From the NCBI GenBank assembly GCA_029532625.1, contig JARFXM010000005.1, positions 806,001 through 870,000 on the forward strand: a stretch of 64,000 bases of DNA, read 5' to 3'. Positions 43,577-54,662 of this stretch are shown one piece after another (the first letter of the stretch is position 1; each line of letters begins with the position of its first letter). The stretch is from Lomentospora prolificans (taxonomy: Eukaryota; Ascomycota; Sordariomycetes; Microascales; Microascaceae). The notes under the pieces are model-generated. The model made no database searches. It was not told where the DNA came from and saw nothing but the letters and a program-made list of their open reading frames with translations. The translations under genes were made by a program, and so were the position numbers.

Positions 43577-45587
43577 AGTGTCAGCATAGGGAGTATAGAA
43601 TTAGCTAAACCCTAAGGGCTAGAAGTTGAACAGATAGTTGAACAGATTGTCTAGAACAAGGGGTGGTGGCAGAGCCCCAGGCTTGGGCGTTGCACTGAAG
43701 GGGAGTCTGAAGCCTCCTAGGTGATCCCTAGGAAACTTTGATGTTGTCCTGGTTATTGTAGGGTAGATATTTAGGGTCCCAATAAAAGAGATTGGTGGGC
43801 TTTGGTTATGCTGACGAGAGGTGGTAGTAAGATCGCTTGGAGAAGCTGGTGAGAGAAAAGGATGTGAGGTGAGGAAAGAGGCATTGGTAGTGGGGACGAA
43901 GGAAAGGCGAGTGCCCAAGAGGAAAGTTGTGCCAGGGGAGGTTTAACTCTTGCTCCACTTGGCAATAGATGATTCACTCGTTGGTGAATTGGGGGGAATC
44001 GACCAGCACGGGAAGCCTCAGGCTGATAACCGAAAGGGGAAAGAGAGGTGGAAGGTGTGGACGGGGATATCTTGAAAGAAGAAAAAAGGCAGGAGCAAAG
44101 CCTTGCGGAATGCACGAATTACCGCACAGGTACAGCAGGAACAGACACCCGGGTGGACTTGCACTCGGCCGAATTCTAGAAGCAATGAGCCCCCGGATGA
44201 TATGCTCAAAAACATCAACACTGTACAAGTGCGAGGTGTTTTTGAAGAAACCACAGTAGGCAACGAGGTTCGGCAGCCTTGGGAATGTGTTCAAGGGGTG
44301 CGGCAACGTATTACAGAGATTGGGGCAAACTACGGTAGGAAATCGGGCAGGGCGTAAACAAATTGGTATACCTTTGCCTCGGATTCGGTGGGCTTTCCGT
44401 CACACCTGGAGCAGCGCCGCTTTCTCCTTGAGTATAGGAAGGGGAGGACGGCTGTGAAGACGTATGGCGAAATATGGATGTTTGATGTTGAGAACGCGAA
44501 GAGTGTCGACCGGGCGGACGTGGATCGCTATCGACAACGACCGAGGTTTGTTCTGCCATGGATTACGCCATGAGGCAGACTGGCCGTGGCCTCGGAAATG
44601 TGTAGATGGAACGGTTCGTGTGCGTCGCTAAAAGGTGGATGAGGGATCAATAGGTTCGGCCGATGGCTTGGATAGTTGCGCTTGTCAAGGTACGAGATGG
44701 AGATCGGGCTGTTGGGGGGGAAGCTGTTCTATATCTCAACAGGCGATCGCAGCGGCAGTATCGAACGGGATCGATTTCGAAAACTCGTCTGCACTGAAGG
44801 GAAGGAAGAAACGCCACTATATCGACAGGTCCGGGGCTCGCATTCGTCGATGTCTGTCGACGGTTAATGAAGCTGAGGCGGTTGTTGAAAGATGATGCAC
44901 GAGGTCAAGTTCAGCCTTCAGAGAGGGATGACTTAGGCGGCCGCACTTCGACCGACCGTTGTCGTTAGGTGCTAAAACAGTGCCTGGCCCTTACTAAAGC
45001 CCTCTCTCCCCCCAACTAGTCTATTAATAAGGGTTGCAAGTCATCGGTCACCATAACGGCGAGAGGCGAATGTGCTGGCAACGCAGCTGCGCACGGTGAG
45101 GCCAACAGTGCACCGTTAGAGCAGAGGAATCCATTAAAGTTTCACAAACCCGCTGGCTAGGCATCACCAGCCAGCCAAAATCAGTCCGTCATCAGGAAAC
45201 GGTGCCGATACCCCGCTAAAACGGATCCATGATGTAACCTTCTTCACCTCATGCAATGAAACCGTCTCCGTGCCAAAAGCAAAGCACCTAACTTACTTCA
45301 TTCAAACTCACACCCCGACATACCAAAAATAGGGCTAGTTATAGTTCAAATCCTTTTTCATTTTCTCGAGAAACCGCGGCCCTTTGCACAGCGCAAGGTA
45401 TGCGTGTCCCCCCCGTCATCTACAGGCTGTCCAGTTCAAAAGCATGATGGCCCACGGAGGGAGCCAAGTGTCAGTCGACCAGCAGACTTTCATTCACTAA
45501 CCGCCGACGCACGTAGGCTTAGATCCAAATTGTGGACTTTGTGGTATGTTTTAATAATCGGTACGTATTACGCCATACGCTGTGGGT
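43577..45587. other. Intergenic region upstream of UFD4
   Basis: About 2 kb between the UFD4 start and the end of the next minus-strand gene. Frames of 60-115 codons overlap on both strands without motifs. It should hold the UFD4 promoter and the 3' UTR of the dehydrogenase gene. A CCAGC/GCTGG pair like those near VPS25 occurs at about 45152-45177. Confidence 0.5.
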
Positions 45588-47008
45588 TTATTCTAGCGAC
45601 TTCTTTCCACCCTCGTAGTCATTCAAGTCGTACTCGTCGGGATATCTATCCAGGATCGACCTTAGGTCCGCCATCTGCTTCCTCAAGTCCGGCGTAAGCT
45701 CCTCGTAGACGTCCTCAAACATCGCCCTCATAGGAGGCTTCTTCTCGCGTTCAGCCTCCTTGAATGCCTGCAACACCTCCCTTCTGAGCCGATCCCTGGC
45801 TTCCTTTTCTTTCTCGTCGCTCCACATGCCCTGCGCCTCCATCCACTTCCGTAGCCGGATAATGGGATTATCCCTTCGCTTCCAATCTTCTACCTCCACC
45901 CTCGCTCTGTAGGCAAAGGAGTCATCAGAAGTACTGTGGTGGCTGACACGGTAGGTTAATGCTTCAATAAGTACTGGCTTTCCGCCGTCTTCGAGGGCGA
46001 GTTCGCGTGCTCGCTTCGTAGCCTCCCTGACTGCCCAAATGTCGTTTCCGTCCACTCGGATCGTTTCAATGCCGTATCCGATACCGCGACTAGCTATGCC
46101 ATCGCCGCGATACTGTTCCAGGGTCGGTGTAGAAATTGCATACCCGTTGTTCCTGCAGATGAAAATCACAGGGCAAGATCTAGTGGCTGCCATGTTAAGA
46201 GCGGCATGGAAATCTCCCTCGCTTGCGGCACCCTCTCCGAAGTAGACTGCTACGACACGAGGCGGTATCGTAGGATCATTCTGCCTCTGAACTTTCAAGG
46301 CGTACGCGGCCCCAGAGGCTTGAGGCAATTGTGTCGCAAGGGGAGAAGAAATTGTATGCTAGGGAACAGTGTTAGACATCTTTCTGATCTACCAGTAGCC
46401 ACATGTGGGCTACAACTTACAATATTCAATTCCTTGCTTCCGTAGTGAACTGGCATATTCCGCCCACATCCAGCGTCATTCTTGTTCGCGAACAATTGGT
46501 CCATGAAATCATTGGCGGTAAACCCGCGATGTTTGAAAACGCCTTGTTCTCTGTACTGGCAATATATCACGTCCTCTTTGGACAGTGCCGATGCCGAGCC
46601 CACGCAGACAGCCTCTTCGCCAGCTGATACCATATAAAAGCTTACGCGACCTTGACGCTGCGCATCAAACATTATGATGTCCAAAAGAGAGATGAATAAC
46701 ATATCTTCGTATATTTTTATCACCTCCTCTTTGGAAAGGTCCGGGGTGAAGGTGTCGTCAACAATGGTTCCATGCTGGTCAACAACACGATAGGTGGGTA
46801 TCGCCGGGTGGTCCGTTGGTTTGTCGAACTTGAGCATGGTTGTAAACGCACTCTTGACGGCTCCCGGGAATGAAACGAACTCGGAATCTGGACGCTGAGA
46901 AAGACTGCTGGCAGCGCGGATGTGAAGGGGGGAGGCCGTTTGTGACTGCCGAGCGAGTGGTTTCGCAAGTCGAGCAATGGCTCGCCCGCGTAAAAGCCGG
47001 GGCGACAT
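45588..47008 (-). CDS. BCKDHA: Branched-chain 2-oxoacid dehydrogenase E1 alpha subunit, mitochondrial
   Basis: The E1 alpha subunit, with E1 beta, decarboxylates the 2-oxoacids of leucine, isoleucine and valine using thiamine diphosphate, in the mitochondrial matrix. Exons 47008-46421 and 46358-45588 join across a 62-base GTAAGT...CTAG intron in phase 0 and give 452 residues. A basic targeting sequence (MSPRLLRGRAIARLAKPLAR) leads. The thiamine site GEGAASEGD (237-245) with NNGYAIS (266-272) is intact. The phosphorylation loop reads YRVSHHSTSDDSFAYR, with the HHSTSDD core that separates this family from pyruvate dehydrogenase. Start 47008 was preferred to an ATG 84 codons upstream because the targeting sequence begins here. 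The gene is divergent from the small membrane protein at 47662. Confidence 0.96.
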
Positions 47009-47661
47009 GGTCGATTTTTTACGGGATCTTTTCCTACGCCCTTGATAAGAAATCTCCTGGCCACAAAATTGAGTCGATATGGATACAGTATCTTGAATTC
47101 GCAGCTTTAATTGAAAAAGGTCGAAGGAAGAGCTCTCCCCCAAAGGTGCTCTTGTGTTGGGCCGGGTGCGGTTCTTTGACGACGTCATAGAGCCGACGCA
47201 AAGCGAATGCCTCTGGAAGCCGACGCCGAAGGGCATGCGGGCCGCCCGATCCAACACCAACCCACTCGAGCAATTAATTGACCCGATTGAAAACGGCTCC
47301 AGGTGACTGTTCCTGAATCTAAGCCTTTACTATCACCTCGGCGATTCTTTAAATATGGTAGACTCTCCTCTTGACTTAGCTAGTGCCCCTAGGTTTGGCT
47401 GCTTGGTGCCACACCTCTGGATTCACACAGGTACACCCCACCATCACTGGCTCCTGTGCAATAACAACACACACAATGAGCCTCACGATGGCTTCAAAGC
47501 CCACGATAGAAGAATATAGAAAGCTTTCCTTAAGTCTGTAATACTGTTTTCTGGTAGAACAGAAATGTAAAACCATCTAATCAAAACCTTTCCTTCATCA
47601 TCACACTCGACCTCCACTTCGATCCAAGATCAAGCAGTCGTCCATCAACACTTTCAAAACA
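47009..47661. promoter_or_regulatory. Divergent promoter region
   Basis: The 653 bases between the two start codons contain a TTTAAATA box near 47349 and a CA/TC-rich leader at 47585-47660 that precedes the small gene. I see no other gene. Confidence 0.45.
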
Positions 47662-47886
47662 ATGAGTGCGAGAAACAACATCATTCTGACATTTTTTATT
47701 GTCCTCTTCTTCGTGCTAATTGTCCTCTGGTACGCGCGAACCTGTCTAATGGACTTCATCGTCGGCGTGCTCTTGCGCAAGAGGCAGCGCGAGCAGAATA
47801 ACGACGATATGGAAACTGGCACCGTTCGCCGTCACCAAAGTACCCCTAGAGGCCGCGCCCGCCGCACCCGCTCCCAGTCCATTTAA
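47662..47886 (+). CDS. Small single-pass membrane protein, unknown
   Basis: One exon codes for 74 residues. A short polar N-terminus is followed by a strong hydrophobic helix (IILTFFIVLFFVLIVLWYA) and then a basic tail (RKRQREQ, RRHQ, RGRARRTRSQSI), so the tail should face the cytosol. The context of the ATG, CAAAACAATG after a CT/CA-rich leader, is that of a real fungal gene. I know no family for it. It lies between two genes for mitochondrial enzymes, but it has no targeting sequence and the neighbourhood proves nothing about its role. Confidence 0.65.
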   Translation: MSARNNIILTFFIVLFFVLIVLWYARTCLMDFIVGVLLRKRQREQNNDDMETGTVRRHQSTPRGRARRTRSQSI

Positions 47887-48181
47887 TCGCGTCAATGCCT
47901 TGAAACGCCGAGGGGGGGAGAGAGCCATGCCATTTTGCCATCGTTGCTCGGATGGTAAGTTAAGGAACCCCGTGCCCCACGGCCGGTACTTTGGTACCTC
48001 TTCCGCGGGGCGTGAAACCCCTAGAGCCACATCGTGGCAAATGCGCCACACCTTCCGAAAATTCCCATGCATATCGCCAGACAGCTTCATCTAAATTTCT
48101 TGCCTCGCGAAGAACCTCATTGCTGACGCTTTCGCAATTCTCGATTTCCAGTTCGCATTCCGCCTAATTCGCCCGTTGAAA

Positions 48182-49239
48182 ATGGCGTCGCGACCATTCT
48201 TACGCGCCGCTAGGCGTGTACGAGCCCCCATCTCCCGGCAATCAATCCAAACCCGGCCCTTCACACGATCCGCGACCCAGCTCGACGCCCAGACCTCGTC
48301 GCAAACGACCAACGATAGCCAACGGACAACACATTTCGGATTTCAGACCGTCACTGAGGATGAGAAGACGAAGCGCGTTGCTGGAGTGTTTCATAGCGTC
48401 GCCGAGTCCTACGATAAGATGAATGACCTCATGTCATTTGGCTGGCACCGAGTATGGAAGTATGTCTCCATCGACGTAGTCCGTTTTCCTTTGTCATAGT
48501 TCCAATTGCACCGAAACAAGATCCATGGCCCGTTCCCCCTTGTGTATATGTGCTTACAGTGCTCCCTGTCCAAAGGGACCAATTCGTCTCCGGTCTCTCT
48601 GCCGGCCTTGTCCCCGCAAGTCCCAACGCCGAGCTTCGCCTCCTCGATATCGCCGGCGGTACCGGCGATATCGCCTTCCGCCTCCTCCGTCAGGCCATCG
48701 ACGTCCACCAACACCCTTCCGTCCACCTCACAATTTCCGACATCAACCCTTCCATGCTGGACGTCGGCCGTTCCCGCTCCGAATCGCTCCCCATCTCCCA
48801 CCAAGCCGCTCTATCTTTCCTCGTCGCCGACGCCACCAAGCTCCCTGCCTCCATCCCCGACAACTCTGTCGATCTCTACACCGTGGCGTTCGGTATCCGT
48901 AACTTCACCGACATCCCCGCTGCGCTGCGCGAGGCTCACCGCATCCTCCGCCCAGGCGGTGTCTTTGCTTGCTTGGAGTTCAGCGCCGTCCAAGGCAACC
49001 CCATCCTCGATGCCCTTTACAAGCGATGGTCTTTCAGCGCCATTCCCTTGATTGGCCATGTCGTTGCCGGCGATAGGGATAGCTACCAGTACCTTGTCGA
49101 GAGTATTGAGCGCTTCCCCAAGCAGGAAGACTTCCGTGATATGATTGTCGATGCGGGTTTCGCTGTTTCCGGTGACGGCTATGAGAACTTGACGAATGGC
49201 ATTGCCGCCATTCACAAGGGCATCAAACCCGTCGTGTAA
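48182..49239 (+). CDS. COQ5: Ubiquinone biosynthesis C-methyltransferase, mitochondrial
   Basis: COQ5 adds the C-methyl group to the demethoxy-benzoquinol intermediate of ubiquinone, using S-adenosylmethionine, at the matrix side of the inner membrane. Exons 48182-48459 and 48576-49239 join across a 116-base intron and give 313 residues. The N-terminus is a targeting sequence (MASRPFLRAARRVRAP). Family blocks are FHSVAESYDKMNDLMSFG, HRVWKDQFV across the junction, the SAM site DIAGGTGD (117-124), and VDLYTVAFGIRNFTD. The conserved Trp-Lys-Asp forces the acceptor to CCAAAG at 48575, a rare AAG-type site; the normal-looking TTACAG 16 bases earlier would break the frame. Confidence 0.95.
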
Positions 49240-50332
49240 CTATAGAACTATTGAAGAGGTGTTACTTGGGCATCTCTCTTTCATCCGCTCCCTAACCGGC
49301 ACGTTAGGCGGCGGCATGGATTGTATTTCAAGTTTCAATGTACACTAGAATAGATGATGGTGAGGGTTTATATAGAGTCAAATGACACAACAGTCCAACT
49401 CACAATGCGAGTTCATCTTTACTCGATATTTGAGTAAAAATTACATCCATTACGATTCAAGTCACGGGATCTAGGTAGCGGTCGTAGAATCAGACGATCA
49501 AAGCAGCATTTTATTGCCTCCAGTCCTCCCCTCTCTCCAACCCAAGAACAACCCCCATTTTCTCTCAGTTACACACACTTTCAAGATACACAAGGAAGAG
49601 AAAAAGTTAAAAAGACAAAAAGAATGTTGGTAGAAAAGTCTTGAAGGTAGAAAGTCTTAAAACCTACTCTTGCAAGTACAAGAAAGGACACTGGAAACGG
49701 ATGCAGGAGTTCGGTGTTTTAAAGAGGCAACAACTAGAAACTAGGCCACGAACCGATCTTTTAAGAACCAGAAGTTGGATACAAACAAGATTGGTGAAAC
49801 AGAGGTTTCATTAGGCGGCACCTAATACAGGAGCACAAGGTGCGAAAAGAGATGACGTGCTAAACTCAAATCATCCGACTCCAGGTAAAAGGATCGCGGC
49901 CAGAGCATCACCTCGGGTCGGTGACGTCTGATCGCAAAACAAAGGCAAAATGGACAAAAAAGATGAACGGTGGAAGGGGTACGACGCCGAGATCCTGCAA
50001 CCAATGCCTCTTCAAGTTGCTGATCTCTTCTTCACCGTATTACCAGTACATAGCCGTTTTGGCGGATAGGAAGAGAAATCACAGTGGTATCTTTGCAACC
50101 AAGACCACCTAATCCACTTCTAAGACTTCAAAAGAGTACATCACGCTTCTGCTCTTCCTCTAGCGATACCCTCATATCTAAGGTCGGGAAGCAGCGTTAC
50201 GTCGAACCCTTGTTAGGCTCAAACACACTTGCTGGAGCTAAACTCGCCCGACACGGTCTGGTCGTGGACGGTAGCCTGTCGCCCACGACAGATGAGACTG
50301 GCGGCGAGGAATCAACACGCACAACAGGCGTT
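49240..50332. other. Intergenic, convergent 3' region
   Basis: About 1.1 kb between COQ5 and the phosphoesterase-like gene. It is A-rich around 49590-49690 and shows no coding or RNA signal. Confidence 0.5.
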
Positions 50333-52814
50333 TTATGAGTCAGGACCGGGAGTAGCAGAGGAGGGTGCGGGGGAGGAAGCGCCGCCGTCCTTCAAGCCAC
50401 GGCCCCTACCTCCTCGACCACGGTCACCGCGACCGCGGCCACCCCTGCCGCCTCGCCGGGTGCTCTCGGAGTCGCTAGCGCCGCCGCCAGCACTTCGGTA
50501 GCCGCTACCCGAATTAGAAGAACCACCACGGCCGCTGCTGCCCCAGTTCCCGGCACCGCCGCCCCTACCGTAGGGCTTAGACTCGCGGTGTTGGAAGATC
50601 TTAACGAGGGGTTTAGACCGATCCTCCTGAGTTCGGTTCTTCACATCATCGGGGAGTCGTGCCATGGCAGCGTCACGCTCCTCGATCGTCCTGAATTGGA
50701 CGACCTTGTTTGATGCACCCCATTTCTCGACATTGAGAATCTTGGCCTTATCTTCATCGGTGAAGAGGTCCCGAGCCTGCTCGTCGGAGTTGACATTCAT
50801 AATGAAGAGACCGATAATGTCCTGGGCAGGGGTCTTTGGCGCGGGGGAGGCCGAGGTCTCAGGAGTGGGAGTCGTTCCATTAGCCGCAGGGGCCTGCTTC
50901 TCGGGCTCCTTTGTGGCGGGAGCGGGCTGAGGAGTAGCGGACTTGGGCTGCGCGCTGGAAAGCGCGGGGGAAGGAACAGCGGGCTTAGGCTGTTGGGCAG
51001 GCGGGGCTTGTCTGTTACTGGCTGGGGGGGGCGGGTTGCTGGCCCGGCTTGGGATTGGGAGAAGAAACCGCCGGAGGCGGGGCGGCGGACTGCGGAGCGA
51101 CGTTTGTGGGAGGTTGCTTGGATCCACGATGGGCAAAGTTGAAGCCTTGGGCACGCATTTCGGTACCAATCCTGCCATCCTGGATCTCAAGAACAAGCCA
51201 GCCAAAGGCAGCGTCAGCGAGGTTGAAGTTCCACATATTTTTAAAAGCACTCTCGTCAACTTGGCCAAGGGCAGTCTGGCCGGCAACGGGGCCGCCGAAG
51301 GGATTACCACCAGCGGCGGTAGTGGGCATTTTCTCCACAATCTGCAGAGCATTCTTGAGAAGGTTCTGCTGCGCTTCGTTCTGCTGGATGGCAGGCTCGA
51401 CCTCGCCCTTGACGGTCTCCCAAACGTCGTTGAAGGAGGCCTTAGACGCGGCGAGTTTTCCACGGTAGTGATCAAGGGTAGGGTTCACACTGAACTCGTT
51501 GTACGAGCTGCCGTATCGGAAGTGCAGGCCAGCGGAGATGGAGAAATCGGCCTTCAGTGTAACGGAAAGCTGGTTAAGGATACCCTCACGGGCGGGGGAG
51601 GCGTGGGTTACGAAGATCCTCGTCTCAGTTGGGTCGTAGACTCGGTTGGCAGTATCAATGAGTTCGCCCATCTGGAGCAGGGTAGTCCACATAGTACCCT
51701 GACCGCCAGCGATGGTAGTCCTGCCTTCACCATTGTCGAAAAGCTTATGCATGACGACGGCACCACCAAGACCCAATAGTCTCAACTTGACACCTCCAAT
51801 CTCGAGAAGCATGGATCGCGCCTCGTCGATAATGTGAAGGTTGTTCACCTTATACTCGCCGGATCGAAACCTCTCTAGCACGCGGACGTCCTCGCAGGCT
51901 CCCCAGACAGTGTACACAGGTACATCAAGCTTTAGATCACCGCTGAGAAGGAGAGGAAGCTCGGATAGAGGGAGCTCGGAAGGCGAGAAGCGAGACTTAA
52001 CCGGGCTAGGGCCAGTCTGGATCGCCTTTTTAACATTTTCGGAGATCAAGGGGGAGTATTGAGCAACGTGCTTCAGCGTCCTAAAGTAGTAAGTGGTTAG
52101 TATGGTCATCCAGAGGACGCATGCCACTTCCCCAGGACCAAGCATTCTGATGCCTGCGAGTGGGGAACACAAACTTTTCGGCAATTCTCTCCAGAGAGGT
52201 GTCATCATAGAAACCGAAATCGCCGGTGTGGATGATGTGGTCGGCGCGGGCCTGCTTCGCTAGGTCGTTGAGAGAGCGAAGGTTTCCTGCGCAGCATATG
52301 GTTAGCATAAATGTTGAAGACCGGGATGTGGGAGTTGGGCTGGTATCTGGGCAATGGCGCACCTCGAACGTCGGCTATACAGAGAACCCGAATGGGGCCG
52401 GTCTGGATGATTCGGCCCTGGTTGGGCAGGAGAGGGGCAGCGCCAGGAGGCAGGTTGGTAGCTCCATTAGGCAGGTAGCCTGAGTTGTTATAGAGTCGGG
52501 GCTGGTGGGATCGACGAGTCATTAGTGGCAGATTCAATGTCAAGTTATGAACGGTAAGACGAAATATTTTGAAGGCAGACGCAGGGCAGCCGGGCAATGC
52601 GCTGGACACGAACAAGGGCGCAATGGTATCGCAAACGATAGGTAAGGCCGAAGAGGATTTTCTCCACCGGCAGGCAGACGGATCAAACAGAGGAAAGTGA
52701 TGGGTATGCCATGCGAGCTTCAGGGTAGACGCAAAGCACTCCAGGTAGGGAAAAGCTCGAAATAGCTCGATGCAGACGGGCGGGGGGAGCTAGACAGTTA
52801 CTTACAGCGGCCAT
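50333..52814 (-). CDS. Calcineurin-like phosphoesterase (DUF2433-type) with RRM-like and RGG tail; frame shifted at a G8 run
   Basis: Exons are 52814-52806 (MAA), 52501-52363, 52286-52175 and 52080-50333. The N-terminal block VLCIADVRGNLRSLNDLA followed by HIIHTGDFGFYDD is the metallophosphatase start; the usual Asp-X-His is Asp-X-Arg here, so metal binding may be altered. Later blocks PVYTVWGACEDVRVLERF, LRLLGLGGAV and FVTHASPAREGIL fit a DUF2433-type phosphoesterase. After a Pro/Ala/Gln linker comes an RRM-like part (IIGLFIMNVNSDEQARDLF) and an Arg/Gly-rich end, suggesting RNA binding. At 51024-51031 (eight C in the mRNA sense) the frame changes by one: the first frame stops at 51015, while the second stays open from 51475 to the stop at 50333. 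A start at 52522 without the first intron is the alternative. Confidence 0.8.
51024..51031. other. G8 homopolymer where the phosphoesterase-like frame breaks
   Basis: Both sides of this run are good coding sequence in frames one base apart. It is either an indel error, a real frameshift, or less likely a slippage site. Confidence 0.7.
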
Positions 52815-52948
52815 CCTAGGAGAATCGGGGAGGCTCGATGAGCTTCGTCTGAGAGAGATTGGTGGAAGGGGCGAGGGAATAATTCGGCGAGGGCGGGTGG
52901 TTCTTTCGAGATGGATCGTATGCTCGCCTTAGCTATCTACAAGGAGGG

Positions 52949-52977
52949 GTGTGTGTGTGTGTGTGTGTGCGTGCGTG
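52949..52977 (+). repeat. TG/CG dinucleotide microsatellite
   Basis: Nine or more GT units are followed by GTGC units. It lies about 135 bases upstream of the first exon of the phosphoesterase-like gene. Confidence 0.85.
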
Positions 52978-54418
52978 TTTAGGCAAGCTTTGGGCGACGA
53001 TTCGAATCAGAAAGCTGTTGAAATCCTCGCGATCGATCGCGTTCGTGGGTTGGGGTATCAGTGGCTATCGGGGAGGAATGTTTAGGAGGAGAATTTGATG
53101 GAAACGGGCGAGTATGGGGTCGGGCGAAAAAGGGAGGGATCGAAAGACGTCGGAATGCAGCACGAGGCTGGTGGTTGGTGATAATTCGTAGTTGGTAAGA
53201 GAGCTAGAAAAATATCAAACGCTGAATGGGTCAAAAAAATTCCCTGGGATTGGTGCTGAGGAAGTGACGGACCAAGGTGGGAAGGAGACGACAGCCAGCC
53301 TTCCAAAAATGCAATGCTTTCAATCCCAACGAAGTGGACCGAGCGTGTTTCCTTGTGCCTGGAACCTTGGAGCGAGAGCTGGCACAGTGGACATTTCGGT
53401 GGGTAGAACCTGGGCTGCCTGTAAAGGGGTCTGGTCAGGGAGGCAGGTCCAAGCCAAGCAAGTGTCTATCGGTCGAATCTCGGCTAATACAGCCAGCCAG
53501 CTGGAGCTTCTGGCCTTGTGCAACCCCCCAGTGAACTGGAACTTACAACTTAACATCAAATTCGACCTCGCTTGAATTGGCGCGGTCATCTGTAAACCCA
53601 TCCATGGATTTAAAGACTTAACTAGACTCCTAGTGGCCTGTGATCTTGTGTTTGCAACTATGTTTTCCTCCTCCTAAAAAAGATAGTCTAAGGCCTTGTA
53701 TCTCGGATCCATGGATATCATAAAGCATGGCCCACGGGCCATGGTCGCCTAAGGAAGCCCGGGCTCATCGTCCTCCGCGTTCATCCATTCTTGAGTGGTA
53801 CCACATCGATTCTTGCTTGGCAGCTTACGCAAATACATAGTAGATACGGGTATTCCCACAAACACGAGTACGCATTACGTTTCAACATGTTTAAAAGGGA
53901 TTAAAAGAACGAAATCGACCGAATCGAGCGAGCGATGCGAAATGCAAGGAAGCCCAACCTCAAGATATTAAATGATGGCTACCTCCCATGAGCTCTTAAA
54001 TACTCGATGCTCCTTCAGGTTCTCTCTCTTTTCCCTTCTACACTTGTGAATACATCTTCTTCCTACCTTGCGCTCTGGGGCGTGCAGGAGTGACGTAGCA
54101 GCTGCGCCGGGGGAATCTCTATGGTGAAATAAGGACTACAGAGGAAGAGTCCGGGGTAAGAAGGCAGAAGAACACTCCAGAATAACGAATCAAGGTATAG
54201 TGAGGGTGAAAGAGCTGAAAAGAGCCAGACGCAGGGGTAAAAAGTGATCTCTGTACAAAAGATAAGGAGAATACAGAATCGGACTCGGCCAGAGAAAAAG
54301 TAAGTTTGTACCTCCCACTTCCTTCCCGTTCCCAATCGAAAGAAATAAAAGGAAAAAACGCCGCCCTGATGCATTTGGAACAGTAATATGTTTGAAAGCT
54401 TTCGAAGATTCATTTCAT

Positions 54419-54458
54419 ACACACACACACACACACAAACACATACACACACACACAT
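54419..54458 (+). repeat. CA dinucleotide microsatellite
   Basis: An imperfect run of AC units is interrupted by AAAC and ATAC. It lies some 200 bases downstream of the Zds gene stop. Confidence 0.85.
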
Positions 54459-54662
54459 CAACACGCATACCCAATCGAAACTCCGTCCCGCTGTCCGGAA
54501 TCCTCTATGAACACCCGTACTCCCATGTCTCTTTATCTTCCCATAGCGGCATCATAGGTCGAGCACAACCGGGTGGCAAGCAGCATTGCTTGGTCCGAGG
54601 CATGATGCAACTCTTGACAAAGCCTTGGCTACGGTTATAGACACCGACCCTAGGGGTTCGTG

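Larger units (their letters stand above)
52815..54662. other. Intergenic, with two CA/TG microsatellites
   Basis: About 1.8 kb between the phosphoesterase-like gene start and the Zds gene end, both on the minus strand. A TG repeat lies at 52949-52977 and a CA repeat at 54419-54458. No gene is recognisable. Confidence 0.55.

Noticed and set aside
43599..45000. Several 80-115-codon frames upstream of UFD4
   Set aside because: They overlap on both strands and carry no motif; the region is better read as promoter and 3' UTR.
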